Shown: positions 1 through 13,138, numbered from the stretch's first letter. The stretch: DNA of 64,000 bases from Erythroxylum novogranatense (GCA_029891385.1 CM057231.1:21235300-21299299); one strand, 5' to 3'. Translations and numbers: made by a program. Notes: a model not told the origin generated them from the letters alone.

Positions 1-2404
1 TTTCTCCTTCAATGGGTGTTCTCTTCTCTTTCCCTTCGTTGGTTCTCCATCATCCAAACAAAGAGTTCTTCTTGTTTCCTTGCTTGTTCCTCTTTTATTC
101 ACTCACAAACTCAACCTTTAGCCTTGTTATGATGATGATTAGTGGGATGTTGAGTGATGGCCGTAGGTGGGGGGGAAGTAGAGATTTGGTGCTTGTTTGA
201 AGACTTGATGATGGTGAAAAAGTTAAAGCTTGAAGTTTGTTTAGGTGAGACTTTAATTGTATGCTCTTTATCTAGTAGTTAGAAGCATAAATTAGGAGTT
301 ATTGTGCCTAAATTTTGAATTATTGCACATTCATGTCATGAAGCTTGTGATTGGATTGTATGGGTATAAGTGTATATTTTGTAAGGATAAATGAGATGGT
401 AGGTGATTTATGTGAATTAATAGTTTTGGCTTGTTTTTATGATGTTAGTATGATGGCAGATGGGAGTTAATTAAGGGAAGAAACTTGTGAGTGTGTGCTT
501 CCATTTGTGACTCCTTATGCAAGTAAATGCCTTGATGAAATTATGGCTGTGTTAGTGATTACATTGGATGCCAATTGATGTAGGAATGATGTTAGAATGA
601 AAGGGGGAGACTTAGGTATCAAATCTGAAAAAGTTACCTTATACATGTTTCAATGTTTTTGCCATAACTAGTTGTGTGGTTAAGCAAGTGAGGTGAGGTT
701 TGTCTTAAATTAAAATTGATACATTTGGCTACATTTCCTGTGAAGGAAGTGCTGCCCAATTTTGATTAGAAGAGTGTTGAATCTTGCTTTTAAAGTGAAG
801 TATAGGTGCAGTATGAACAGTATTTCGAGCATGATGACCTGAATCTTTGATGAATTTTCCTAGATTGCTTTGGGTTGAATTTGTGAAATTGGTCTTCATG
901 AAAGTTGAAGATTTTTGTGTTAGCTTTTTAACGCCACTAAGTATGATATTTTTCGATGTGTAGATTGAAAGTTATGGTCTGAAATGTTCAAGTGGTAATT
1001 CAGCCTTTGGTGTGCAATGCTCTAAGTGAATAGGTTTTGGGTTGTTTGTGTTCTGATATTTATTTGGGACTGTTAATGGGGAAATTGGCTTAAGTGACCT
1101 TCTGGAAACTTGTAGAGGATTGTTGTAGCTTTCTAATGAGATATTTTATGCCAATTTTGAGTGTAATAATTGTTAGATATAAATTTGTAAAACTTTGTTA
1201 TGGTTTAGGTGAAATGCTGATTTTCTTAAACCCTAACAGGACAGCCACTGTAGTGAGAGGATTTGACCTAGTTTGAATGGGAATTTGCTTTGGAGTTCCT
1301 CTTGAGATTTGTAGTATATTGTCTGAGATTTTTATTTCTATATAGTATGTAATTTTTTGACAATGGGTTGGAAAGTTATGAAATTTGGAAGATTGAGTTA
1401 TATTTGAGAATGATTTGGATAGGTTGAAGCTTTGATTGAGAAATTGAGTAGTTTAATGAAGGAATTGGTTTTCAGTTTGTTCATGAAAGTTGTAGCCCTT
1501 GTTTTTCTATTTTTATTGACATAAAATTTGGAATTTTTAGTTAAGGGGATAAAAAGTTATGATTTTTGAAAAAATGCTGAACTGTTGTGGCAATTTTATG
1601 ATTTGGCAGTGTCTTTGAGTGCAATTTTGACACCCGTAGAGGTGAAATTGGTTTGTGTACCCTTCATGAAATTTGTCGGGTTTTCTGAGAACTTTCCAAC
1701 GAGACTGAATTTGGAATTTTTAGACACTTGTGTAAATAGATAAGGGTTTTGAAATAGGAGAAGGTAGTTAGTGAAAATTGGAAATTTGGAAAAAAGAAGG
1801 AAATTGGAAAAAAAAAATTTGGTCTGTCGCTCGCACCTTGCTAGGGCGCGAGAGACTGGGTGCGACGCCCAGCCTCTAATTTTTTTTTATTATTATTTAA
1901 TCATTTTCTTTTCTTAATTTCTTAATTTGGGATTTATGTGACCTAATTATTTCTTTTGTCAATTACTTTTTTATTCGACGTCCGATTGACCTGATTCTCG
2001 AGGAATCGAATTCGTATAATATTTAATTTCGTTTATTTGTTAAATTGGGAATTTTTAGAGCCAAAATTGAAGAAAATTGGTTAGGTCGAAGTGAGGGGTC
2101 CGGATAAGGATTTTCCTAAGCCGTGTTTTATTTAGAATTGGACCTATAGAGATCCGAATTGAGTGATTTCGGTGTCAATGGGTTTCTAATTTTTAGAGGA
2201 AAATTTGGTGACGGGAAATTGTGTAATAGTGCCAGGAATGTCACGAACATGCATTGTACACATTTAATTGCTACATGCGCATTAGTAAATGTTTATGATT
2301 GTCAATTTGGTAATGTTGGATATTTGGACTGTTCTAGAGACGCATTTGGAACGTCAATTCACAGACGTTGCCGAGACTTCCAGGCTTTAGCTTCGGAAGC
2401 AAAA

Positions 2405-3234
2405 GTGAGTAACCTAGATGGTTCCTTAGTTATTATTTGTTTATATTTTGTGATTATAAAAATGTGGAGAATAATGGTGGGCTTGCGTTTGTTTATGACT
2501 GATTCCGGGCCGAAGGTGCCCGATGTACTGGGAAATACTGACATAGGAGTGCCCTACTTGCTATATGTGATTTGCATGTGATTAATTGTGAACCATTTAT
2601 ATGAATGTGTTAATTTGGGATAGACGATGAGGTTGGTTTGCTTTATGTTTGATATTTTTGACATATGCATTCCTTGCATAAATATATGATCAGTAATTGG
2701 AAGTTATGACCGGAGCAGCCACCGAGAGTTTAAAGCTCAATGTATTTGGGCCTCGAGCCCACAGTGATTCAGAGCCTCTGGCTCAACGATTAATGCGCCC
2801 ATATTGGGACAGTTCAGAGCCTTTAGCTCAACGATTAATGTGCCCTTATTGGGACAGTTTCAGAGCCTCTGGCTCAACGATTAATGTGCCATTATTGGGA
2901 CAGTTTAGGCGCTCGGTCACAACACCGAAATAAAATGGAAATGTGTCACATGCGCATATCATATGTATCTGATTTTAGTCTCTTTGATTGGGCGAAAGGC
3001 TAACTTCCTTATGCTTTTGTGGTATTTCTGAAAGTGAATTATGGATGTTTATGAATTCAATTGGCTATGTATGTCTAACCGTGTGAAATGTATAAATGGT
3101 CTATGTTCAAGTGAAATTGTGCAATGTGAATATATGTTATATGGGACGATGTGTTGCATGAATTGAGTGAACCACCGATGATGGTTCCTCACTGAGTTCG
3201 CAAAACTCACCCAAAATTTGCAACTATTTTTCAG
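2405..3234 (+). other. Candidate leader intron inside the LTR
   Basis: A donor-like site GTGAGTAACC at 2405 and an acceptor-like TATTTTTCAG ending at 3234 bracket 830 bases. The same pair sits in the same sequence context in two other LTR families (9316-9999 and 26458-27109) and in the 3' LTR (12203 to 22381, interrupted by the copia array). The 3' LTR has the better donor (AAAG then GTGAGT); here one base of it is changed. No transcript evidence is available. Confidence 0.4.
2768..2903 (+). repeat. 45-bp tandem repeat, three copies, in the 5' LTR
   Basis: Units begin TTCAGAGCCTCTGGCTCAAC and end TTGGGACAG. Three copies lie head to tail here. The 3' LTR has only two (12539-12587 and 22006-22051), and the copia array is inserted between them. 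The two LTRs therefore differ in copy number. Confidence 0.9.
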
Positions 3235-3575
3235 GACTCAAAAGAATACCCCGTTAGGCAACGGGCGTATGACATCTGCTGGTTAATGAAGTAGAGAAGG
3301 AGTCGGGATCAGTTCGCATCTGCATTAGTATATTTTATTTTCTAAATTTTTGTATTAATGATATTGTATTTATGAAAAGGGCCCCGAGGCCATTGAATTG
3401 TTTATGTAAATTGTTTTCCGCATAAATTATAATGTGTGTGTGTAGTGTTAGAAAAAAAAATTTATACCGAATTTCGTACTGAGTGATGCAGCACGCCACC
3501 CTCGCGGGGCACGGACTCGGATATCACCATCGATATCGGGTTCGGGTCATACGGGAGTGGGGTGTTACATTTAGG

Positions 3576-3587
3576 TGGTATCAGAGC
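3576..3587 (+). other. Primer binding site, tRNA-iMet type
   Basis: TGGTATCAGAGC, complementary to the 3' end of initiator tRNA-Met, lies six bases after the 5' LTR end. This fixes the element's strand and the LTR boundary. Confidence 0.92.
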
Positions 3588-6500
3588 CTAGAAGTACTAT
3601 CTTATATGGGCCGTTTTTGAAAGATGGGTCAAGTTACATGCTTTTAAGTCATGTCACGGCAAACAGTGGCAACTGATCCCCAGTCTAGCATATGAGTCAC
3701 ATGCATGAGCATGTATCGATTGTTTAAGAGGTTAGAAATAGTGAGGAAAATGATGTACGTTAGAAGGTGATAAATGGAAGTTTTGGATATCATGGAATAA
3801 GAAAAAGTATATGGTTCGATATGACAAATGAAAATTTAATTGGTATTGGTGGATGTATTATGATATACAACATCAGTGTTATACTGGGGTATATCCTAGA
3901 ATGTGGAATAGATATGAATATATAATTGTGGATTGATAGAGGAAAATAGAGATGTGTTAGAAATGGCAAGATTTCAAGTGTATAAAGTGGATGAAAATAA
4001 AATGTTCTATGATCTTAAAAGGCTACAATTGGGTTTGATTACCGTGATGAGAGTTTATGAATAAAGGTTTATGACTTCAGAATATGTTAGTGGGAAATCA
4101 AAAATGATTATACATCTATGATTTTGATTTGATTGTGAACATACATGGGTATGATGCAATAATGAAAAATTGAAATGTAAGACAATGATAATAGTAGATG
4201 AAAAATTTTTCACAATTCAGGTGATATGTGAACACACATCTGATAATGGGAGCACCATGGCAAGTGAAAATATTAAGCATATATGTATCATATGTATGGA
4301 GATGATATTGGATGCAATTGGTGAGTTAGTGGATAATTGCTAGTCATAGTTCTTATAGTTTAAAGTTCAATAAGAGTTAGAATAAGAAGTGAAAGTGTTT
4401 ATAGTGATCAATTGGGAATGAATTGAGCTTGTTACAAAAAAAAAAGGGAAGAAAAAGGACATGATCATGGCAAAATCCTCACGATCGAGGACAGGTGCAA
4501 AAAGGGAAGTGTTGTCAAAAATCAAATGAGATCAAGGTATCCTTAGAGTAAGTAACTAATTGGTGAGTTGTCCTACATCTGTCTCTCGATAAGATGTAAT
4601 TGTTTTGATAGTATATACTTTAATGAGCCATATTAAAAAGGATGTTCTGATTATATGAGTTATGGCATAAATTGATCTTCATGGGATATTATGAATAGCT
4701 AAAATTGATTTCCTAAGGCATTGAGAATGGCTGACAAGAAATGGTGATGACAGTTGATGAGTAGGAATTCCATGAGCGGTATCAATGAAAGTAGCAAGAA
4801 AACTTCTTTCAAAGAAGAATTTCCCTAAATTGGGTTAAGTCGCTCAGATGATTCCTTTAAAAATATGAAAAATGATCAATGAAGGAACAAATCAGAGATA
4901 AATCTGAAATGAATTAAAAGTCATTATGGGAGTCCTAATCCTAGCGGAGACTCAAGCGAAGGAGGTAGAGTATCCTAATGAGAAGGTATGCATTATGTTG
5001 ATGTAAAGAATCCGACTATGTAATCGGTTTATTGAACATTAAGGAGGCATTAATTGCGAATATGAGGAGAATATAGGTTCACGTATATTTTATGTAAATA
5101 TGTTCAGGAGATACAAATTTGATATGAAAAATGTGTTACTAGCCCAGGAAGTAAAGATTGCAAATAAATTGAAGTATGTGGAGAAACTAGTGTAACTGAA
5201 CAGACGTCAGAACACGTCATTGTGAAACTAAGAAAAATATAAGAGAATTTTTCCTCATTGGGGAAATCAGATATTTAAAGAGTTATGAGAATCAATCATG
5301 GGTATAAGGAGTTTATAATACTATTGAGGAATAGAGTGTCTCAATTGTGGTTAGATTGGATAGTGGCTATAATCATTCGAATATTTTGCATAGTGGAAGA
5401 AATCTTATGTCATGAAAGTTTCATAAAAGTGAATGGCTTGATCAAATAAATTGTGGGGGAACTAGTATTCAAACATGGCACATTGGAAGACTTAATGACC
5501 AAACAGATGATATATATGGGATTTGGAATTATTTAAAACTAGTTGTATGTTGGATACGCCCAGAAGTTGTTAAAGGTTTCTTGGTCTTAGCTCTTTGACA
5601 AAAATGTTGAGGAAAAAAGTGTGAATCGTATGACTGATGAATGGAAAAAAGAGACATTTTGAGGAATTGACAACTCAAGTTTGGATTGTATCGTTTAATT
5701 TGGAGATTTTGCAATATATAACGAAGTGTCCCAACAAAGGTTATGATGCAATCTGTCGAAATAGTGTATCGTGGTTTTATGTACCTAGGGACAAGTATAA
5801 CCCATGGGCTGCATTGTGATTGATGACTTGAAAATTTGTTGTACTAGGCATTGCTTTGAAAGCTTGGAGACATTATTCGTATAGAAATATTTTGGATATA
5901 TCTATGAATATGCAAATCGATAACGATTGATGTATTTCGTGAGATTGAAGGAGTTGAAAAGGATTATGCGATTGAGTACTTCATGATAAAGCTAGTGCTG
6001 CAATTCAATGTAGTGAATAGAAAATTCTATAGCAGAAGATCATAATTCGGGCGATAATGGTATTAAACCTAGTCTAATACTGAGTGCAAGATGTCGATCT
6101 AACAAGGGGGCAGAAAGAAAGTATTATTCGTTATTGGAATTCCAAATCAGGTGTGTATAAAAAGGATTGGCAAAGCCCAAATTGAGGATTTAGAATTGAC
6201 GAACCTTATCAAGGAATTGAGAAAATGATATTTATGATTGGATTAAGAAGTATGTGTAATACCAACTAAAGAAACTGTTAGAGAAAACACATGAAACAAT
6301 CAAAGCTTTATGTTTTAATAAGAGTATATCGAAAGAGTAATTGATGGTTTATAATGTAAAATCGAATGATTATATAGTTGAATAACCAACAGACTTAACT
6401 GTTGGAGACAAATGTAAAACTGATAGTTTTGGACTTCATAAGGACATGAGATTGATGTATAGTTCAGATTGATTGTAGGAATAATAATCGTTATATTGGT

Positions 6501-7102
6501 GACACTACTTGAATAGTGTATAAGGGGTCTTACAGCAAAAAGAAAACCGTTCACCCCTAAATTAAAGTGAACAGGGCCTAAAAATAGTCGAAGGCCATGA
6601 TTGAGTTGAGATAATGTTGATGAGTGAAATGAATCTGTAATAGGGGTTAAGTGATCCAAGTTAATGACAAATGAGTTGAGTTGATTAATGTTGAGGTTAT
6701 GGAATTTTACGAGATTAGTGTTTTAACACTAAAGAGATGTAATCTAGTAAGCAAAAAATGAAATACTTCGAAGAGTATCACCTCGGCCAAGAAGCACTTA
6801 GAGGAAGATAAAGGTGTAAATAGGGGAAACTCAATTCGACATCAAGTGGTCCATATGAAACTATGATAAAAATGGGACAAAAGCAGTATGAGTGATTTGT
6901 ATTGTTATAAGTCGATATATATTTATATATGGTATTGAAATTGGAAGTAAAATGTTGAATATGTTAAAACTCAGCAATGACATAATTAAGGAAGTATACA
7001 ATCTGGACAGAGAATTGATAGAAAGATGACACCAGAAATGGAATGACAGTACCTTTACCTTCTTTAGCGTCAAAAATGAATTTCGAGGACGAAATTTTTA
7101 TT
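3588..7102 (+). other. LARD interior, no recognisable coding sequence
   Basis: The interior is about 3.5 kb, AT-rich and full of stops in all frames. No zinc knuckle, YVDD-type, DTG/DSG or integrase motif is visible. Only the last stretch before the polypurine tract (7079-7100, ATTTCGAGGACGAAATTTTT) looks like the conserved 3' end of plant chromoviral Ty3 elements. That suggests the interior derives from, or is replicated by, a chromovirus-type partner. Confidence 0.7.
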
Positions 7103-7115
7103 AAGAGGGGAGAAT
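7103..7115 (+). other. Polypurine tract of the LARD-like element
   Basis: AAGAGGGGAGAAT directly precedes the 3' LTR start TGTAACATTTC. This is the usual plus-strand priming site. Confidence 0.85.
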
Positions 7116-8402
7116 TGTAACATTTCATCACTGATGGGAAGGGTAAATTGGTCAATTGGGACGGGTTAGGAGTGTATAAATTAGTCTCGGCATGTTTATG
7201 CATAAGAGGGCCTTCAAATGCACATAAATTGAAATTTTTACACATGCACATGATTGTACATGCATTCATGACATTTTTCCGGCATCTGTGTTTATTGTGA
7301 ATAATGTGTTATTTGTGTTTCAAAAATTAATTGGAGTGGATTTTTGTGTGTTTCATATTTTTAGGGAATTTCAAGAATTTTTCTGGAATTTTTCGAGGTA
7401 CTTGCCCGGATCGAAAAAATTTCCAACTGACTGACTGAGTGGGTTCCCTGTACTGAAAATGACTGGCCAATGGCACTGAAAAATTAGAGATATGACGTTA
7501 GGATTTATTAATTTGAGCCATTGGAATTTGGAATGAAAAATTCATTGTTTTGGAAACTGACCGGTAGAGTGTTTAAAAATCGGGACAAGTGGCAAGTGAC
7601 ACATTTCACTTGCCTAAGGGTGCATAGGATGATGGTTATCCTATTCAATTGATTTTGGGAGAGCTTCTACGATGCTTTCATGGGAAAGTTAAAGAAGGGA
7701 GCTTTTAAATGACAAGTCTCCTTATTCATTAAATGTTTTTGTCTTATTCTATTCTTACACGCACAACACTCCTCTTTGCAAAGACTTAAAAAGATTATTT
7801 GCAAAGCATAAAGCTTCCTCTTATCCGTAGCTCTATTTCTCCTTCAATGGGTGTTCTTTTCTCTTTCCCTTCGTTGGTTCTCCATCATCCAAACAAAGAG
7901 TTCTTCTTGTTTCCTTGCTTGTTCCTCTTTTATTCACTCACAAACTCAACCTATAGCCTTGTTATAATGATAATTAGTGGGATGTTGAGTGATGGCCGTA
8001 GGTGGGGGGGAAGTAGAGATTTGGTGCTTGTTTGAAGACTTGATGATGTGAAGAAGTTAAAGCTTGAAGTTTGTTTAGGTGAGACTTTAATTGTATGCTC
8101 TTTATCTAGTAGTTAGAAGCATAAATTAGGAGTCATTGTGCCTATATTTTGAATTATTTTGCATTCATGTCATGAAGCTTGTGATTGGATTGTATGGGTA
8201 TAAGTGTATATTTTGTAAGGATAAATGAGATGGTAGGTGATTTATGTGAATTAATAGTTTTGGCTTGTTTTTATGATGTTGGTATGATGGTAGATGGGAG
8301 TTAATTAAGGGAAGAAACTTGTGAGTGTGTGCTGCCATTTGTGACTCCTTATGCAAGTAAATGCCTTGATGAAATTATGGTTGTGTTAGTGATTACATTG
8401 GA

Positions 8403-10365
8403 TGTAGCATCCCGTTACCGATGCGATGAGCATATTGGTACGGGAAGTTCTGTTATTGCATATTATGATCGAGTGCTTTGTGGCCTCTGATTATAAAGAG
8501 ATAGATCATTTTGCACATGCATATGCTTAGTGACATGCATTCATGATTGTTTCGGCATTTGATTGTGATTACGTTTTGAATTGTGAATTTGAGATAATTA
8601 TGTGAATTGTGATTGATTAAGAATATTGGAATTATTGGGTTTGCGTAGTTGACTTATAGTGAGAATTGAACCTTGAGAATAAAGGAATAATTTGAATTTG
8701 AGTTTTTGGGATTGGAAAGTGAAATTTGAGTATAGGAGTTTGTGTTTTATATTTTTTAGGAATTATGAAAATTTTTCTGGAATTTTTAGAGTTATGTGTC
8801 CGGACCGGGAAAATGACTTAGAGACTGATGATTTTGGGTTCCGGTTTCGAAATTGAGTGGCAATTGGCTTGGAAAAGTTAGATCTGTGAGTTTAGGAATT
8901 TTTGTGATGAGCCATTGAATTAGAGACTGAGATTAAAAGAAATTGAGGACTTAGTCTTATAAGTTTTAAGTTGAGATCAACCCCCTTTATATATATATAT
9001 GTTATGTTTTGAAATCAGAAGACTCTCTCCTAGGGCAAAATTTCTCTTATCTGCGTTAGTGATTTCCGATTCTTCCTTGGGTGCGAGCTTCCGATCGTTG
9101 CTGGTTTTCTTCCCTTTGGTGCGAGTCTAGCTAATCCTTGAGAAAATGGAGATTGGTGGAGTTTAAAGCTTCATCGTGGTTGTGGAAGAAAAGAGAAAGA
9201 GTTATTGATTTTCGGAGATTTTAGGGTTATCGATTGAGCTTTGATTTGAGGCACCGTTGGATCGTCAGTCCACGGATATTGCTGGGACTTCCAGGCAGTA
9301 ACTCGGAAGTTACAAGTGAGTAACCTAGTTGGTTCCTCAATCTTTGTGTGTTAAATGCGCTGTGATGGTGTAAATTGTTTGACAATGTGAATCCTTGTAA
9401 TTGTGAATCAGTGTATAGAATTATGAGTAAGTGTTCTGAATAAGATCAATTGAATCGATTGAATTGTGTCATTGATTGTGCAAGTGTGAGTGCATGCTAG
9501 GCATGATTAGAAGCGGTAAATTAACAGTTGTGATTGGAGCAGTTAGTGATCTAAGCTAAAGCTCGATTATCAGTGAAAAGGGCCTAAGGCCAACAAGGGA
9601 ATAGTGCATATCCAGGGGGCTCTCCTATCTCTAATGTGAGCGGGCAGTAGTGCATACCCTGAGGGCTCTCCTACTTGCCAAAAATGCGATTATTGTGAAA
9701 TGTGCTCGAATCGGGACAATATTGATGCTCAGTCACAACACTGACATAAAATGAGAATTGGCATGCATTATGCATCTGACTGTGTTGTGAAAAGTGAGAA
9801 TGCGTGTAGTATGTGATGATTTCTCAGTGACCTATCTAATGTATGATTATAGTGAAAATGTGTGAAGTATCTGATAGTGTTCCGATTGTGTATTGTGACT
9901 GTGTGATATATTATGTGTATATGCATGAGTTGGGTGAACCATCGATGATGGTTTCTCATTGAGTTCGCAAACTCACCCAACATTGCTAATATTTTTCAGG
10001 ACAGCGTTAGTAGATTCTTAACTCCCGTGTTAGAGTTTTCCTGCAGTGCGAGTGCTTGGCAAGTGAAGCGATGGCACACAGGTCGGTCAGCTGGGACGAT
10101 TTTTGGGGGATGACTTAGTATAGACTTTTGTATCAGTTAGACTGTAGGGAACTGATAGACCTGTCTATATTTTGGATTGATGTTATGAAATGAAAGGTTA
10201 ATGTGGTTTTAAATTTTAATGATTTGCATAAAGCGGTTCAATAGTATTGATGCCATGCGAGTGGATAATGATTGTTTTCGATAGTAGCACTTTCTTGTTG
10301 TGGGATATGCGTCGGAACGACCCACGGGCGTCCCGGTGCTTACCCTACGGTAAGGGGGCGCTACA
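8403..10365 (+). mobile_element. Solo LTR of a different Ty3-type element
   Basis: A 1963-bp insertion starts TGTAGCATCC and ends GCGCTACA. It is flanked by the 5-bp duplication TTGGA (8398-8402 and 10366-10370), and the empty site is seen at about 560-580 in the 5' LTR. With no interior, PBS or polypurine tract it is a solo LTR, presumably left by LTR-LTR recombination. A run of TA at 8987-9000 is a possible TATA box. It shares short modules with the LARD LTR: a donor-like GTGAGTAACC at 9316, a hairpin at about 9936-9953, and an acceptor-like TTTTTCAG ending at 9999. Confidence 0.93.
9316..9999 (+). other. Candidate leader intron in the solo LTR
   Basis: Donor-like AAG then GTGAGTAACC and acceptor-like ATATTTTTCAG, 684 bases apart. 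They sit in the same local context as in the LARD LTR and in the solo LTR at 23723. The TA-rich possible promoter at about 8987 lies upstream, so the site could fall in a transcribed leader. Confidence 0.38.
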
Positions 10366-12803
10366 TTGGATGCCAATTGATGTAGGAATGATGTTAGAAT
10401 GAAAGGGGGAGAGTTAGGTAGCAAATCTGGAAAAGTTACCTTGTACATGTTTCAATATTTTTGCCATAACTAGTTGTGTGGTTAAGCAAGTGAGGTGACG
10501 TTTGTCTTAAATTAAAATTGATACATTTGGCTACATTTCTTGTGAAGGAAGTGCTACCTAATTTTGATTAGAAGAGTGTTGAATCTTGCTTTTAAAGTGA
10601 AGTATAGGTGCTTGTTTGAACAGTATTTCGAGCATGATGGCCTGAATCTTTGATGAATTTTCCTAGATTGCTTTGTGTTGAATTTGTGAAATTGGTCTTC
10701 ATAAAAGTTGAATATTTTTGTGTTAGCTTTTTAACGCCACTAAGTATGATATTTTTCAATGTGTAGATTGAAAGTTATGGTCTGTAAATGTTCAAGTGGT
10801 AATTCAGCCTTTGGTGTGCAATGCTCTAAGTGAATAGGTTTTGGGTTGTTTGTGTTCTGATATTTATTTGGGACTGTTAATGGGTAAATTGGCTTAAGTG
10901 ACCTTCTGGAAACTTGTAGAGGATTGTTTTAGCTTTCTAATGAGGTATTTTATGCGAATTTTTAGTGTAAGTATTGTTATATATAAATTTGTAAAGCTTT
11001 GTTATGGTTTAGGTGAAATGCTGATTTTCTTAAACCCTAACAGGACAGCCACCTTAGTGAGAGGATTTGACCTAGTTTGAATTGAAATTTGCTTTGGAAT
11101 TCTTCTTGAGAATTGTAGTATATTGTCTGATATTTTTATTGCTATATAGTATGTAATTTTTCAACAATGGGTTGGAAAGTTATGAATTTTGGAAGATTGA
11201 GTTATATTTGAGAATGATTTTGATAGGCTGAAGCTTTGATTGAGAAATTGAGTTGTTTAATGATGGAATTGGCTTTCAATTTGTTCATGAAAGTTGTAGC
11301 CCTTGTTTTTCTCTTTTTATTGACATAAAATTTGGAATTTTTAGCTAAGGGGGTAAAAAGTTATGATTTTTGAAAAAGTGCTGAACTGTTGTGGCAATTT
11401 TATGATTTGGCAACGTCTTTGAGTGCAATTTTGACACCCATAAAGGTGAAATTGGTTTGTGTACCCTTTATGAAATTTGTCGGGTTTTCTGAGAACTTTC
11501 CAACGAGACTGAATTTGGAATTTTTAGACACTTGTGTTAATAGATAAGGGTTTTGAAAGAGGAGAAGGTAGTTAGTGAAAATTGGAAATTTGGAAAAAGA
11601 AGGAAATTGGAAAAAAAAATTTAGTCTGTCGCTCAGACCTTGTTGCTAGAGGCGGCGGCAATCACACCAACCTCTGATTTTTTATTATTATTATTTAATT
11701 ATTTTCTTTTCTTAACTGCTTAATTTGGGATTTATGTGACTTAATCATTTCTTTTGTCAATTACTTTCGCATCCGACGTCCGATTGACCTGATTCTCGAG
11801 GCATCGGATTCGTATAATATTTAATTTCGTTTATTTGTGAAATTGGAAATTTTTAGAGCCAAAATTGACGGAAATTGGTTAGGTCGAAGTGAGGGGTTCG
11901 GGTAAGGATTTTCCTAAGCCGTGTTTTATTTATAATTGGACCTATAGAGGTCCGAATTGAGTGATTTCGGTGTCAATGGGTTTCTAATTTTTAGAGGAAA
12001 TTTTGGTGACGGGAAATTGTGTAATAGTGCCGGGAATGTCACGAACATGCATTGTACATATTTAATTGCTACATGTGCATTAGTAAATGTTTCTGATTGC
12101 CAATTTGGTAATGTTGGATATTTGGACTGTTTTAGAGACGCATTTGGAACGTCAATTCACAGACGTTGCAGAGACTTCCAGGCTTTAGCTTCGGAAGCAA
12201 AGGTGAGTAACCTAGATGGTTCCTTAGTTATTATTTGTTTATATTTTGTGCTTATAAAACTGTGGAGAATAATGGTGGGCATGTATTTTTTTATGACTGA
12301 TTTCGGGCCGAAAGTGCACGATGTACTTAGAGATACTGACATAGGAGTGCCCTACTTGCTATATTTGATTTGAATGTGATTAATTGTGAACCATTTATGT
12401 GAATGTGTTAATTTGGGATAGACGATGAGGTTGGTTTGTGCATTCCTTGCATAAATATATGATCAGTAATTGGCAGTTGTGACCGGAGCAGCCACCGAGA
12501 GCTTAAAGCTCAATGTATTTGGGCCTCGAGCCCACAGTGATTCAGAGCCTCTGGCTCAACGATTAATGCGCCCATATTGGGACAGTTTGTTGGACCAATG
12601 GTGGTTGACAAATTAAATCCCTTTATGTTTTGATAATAATAAAATATCTAAAAATAGTTAAGAAATTATTTCAGGTATTATTCAATGAAAGGATTGAGCA
12701 AATCAAGATGAGCAAGTGTCTAATCAATGAGGAATCAAGTTGGGAGTTATCTTCTAAGTAAAAATGGCATAAAGCTTAAGGATTATAAAGGATTTGGTAA
12801 TAC

Positions 12804-13007
12804 AAGTCGACTTACATCAAGGTCTGAATATAACAAGTTAACTAGAGCAGTACAAGTCGACTTATATATGAAGATGTATTAAGACAAGTCGCCTTATAAC
12901 ACACAAGTCGACTTATCGAAGACAACAAGTCGACTTATACAGCACAAGTCGACTTATTGGAGAGCGGAGTTACAATTTTTACGTAAATGGTTGAAACAAG
13001 TCGACTT
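12804..13007 (+). promoter_or_regulatory. Array of AAGTCGACTT palindromes in the U3 of LTR1
   Basis: Perfect 10-bp palindromes AAGTCGACTT start at 12804, 12854, 12905, 12927, 12946 and 12998, with one degenerate unit at 12886. Most are embedded in ACAAGTCGACTTAT. The array ends about 125 bases upstream of the TATA box, where a U3 enhancer is expected. The binding factor is unknown. Confidence 0.7.
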
Positions 13008-13129
13008 ATGGATGCACAGATTCAGCTCCAACGGTCCAATTTGCTAAAATTGGAATGGAGATTATCAAGGAACGACTATATCCAATTAAGCAACGGCTAG
13101 AAGAGCTCCAACAGCTATATTTCTTCAAG

Positions 13130-13138
13130 TATAAATAG
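13130..13138 (+). promoter_or_regulatory. TATA box of copia LTR1
   Basis: TATAAATAG, a close match to the plant TATA consensus, lies downstream of the palindrome array. LTR2 has the same site at 19183-19190. Confidence 0.75.

Larger units (their letters stand above)
1..3569 (+). repeat. 5' LTR of the LARD-like element (partial)
   Basis: Near-identical to the 3' LTR copy that begins at 7836 and resumes after each nested insertion. It ends GGGGTGTTACA and is followed by the primer binding site after six bases. It contains a 45-bp tandem repeat (2768-2903), a short GC-rich block (about 1826-1880) and a candidate intron (2405-3234). The last 80 bases are shared with an otherwise different LTR at 27420-27499. 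Confidence 0.9.

Noticed and set aside
2159..2581. 140-codon frame present in both LTR copies (also 11957-12373)
   Set aside because: It is conserved only because the LTRs are near-identical copies. It crosses the candidate donor site, has no known domain and differs by nonsynonymous changes freely.
6315..7269. Minus-strand frames at the end of the LARD interior
   Set aside because: They are opposite to the element's transcription, low in complexity and without homology by eye.
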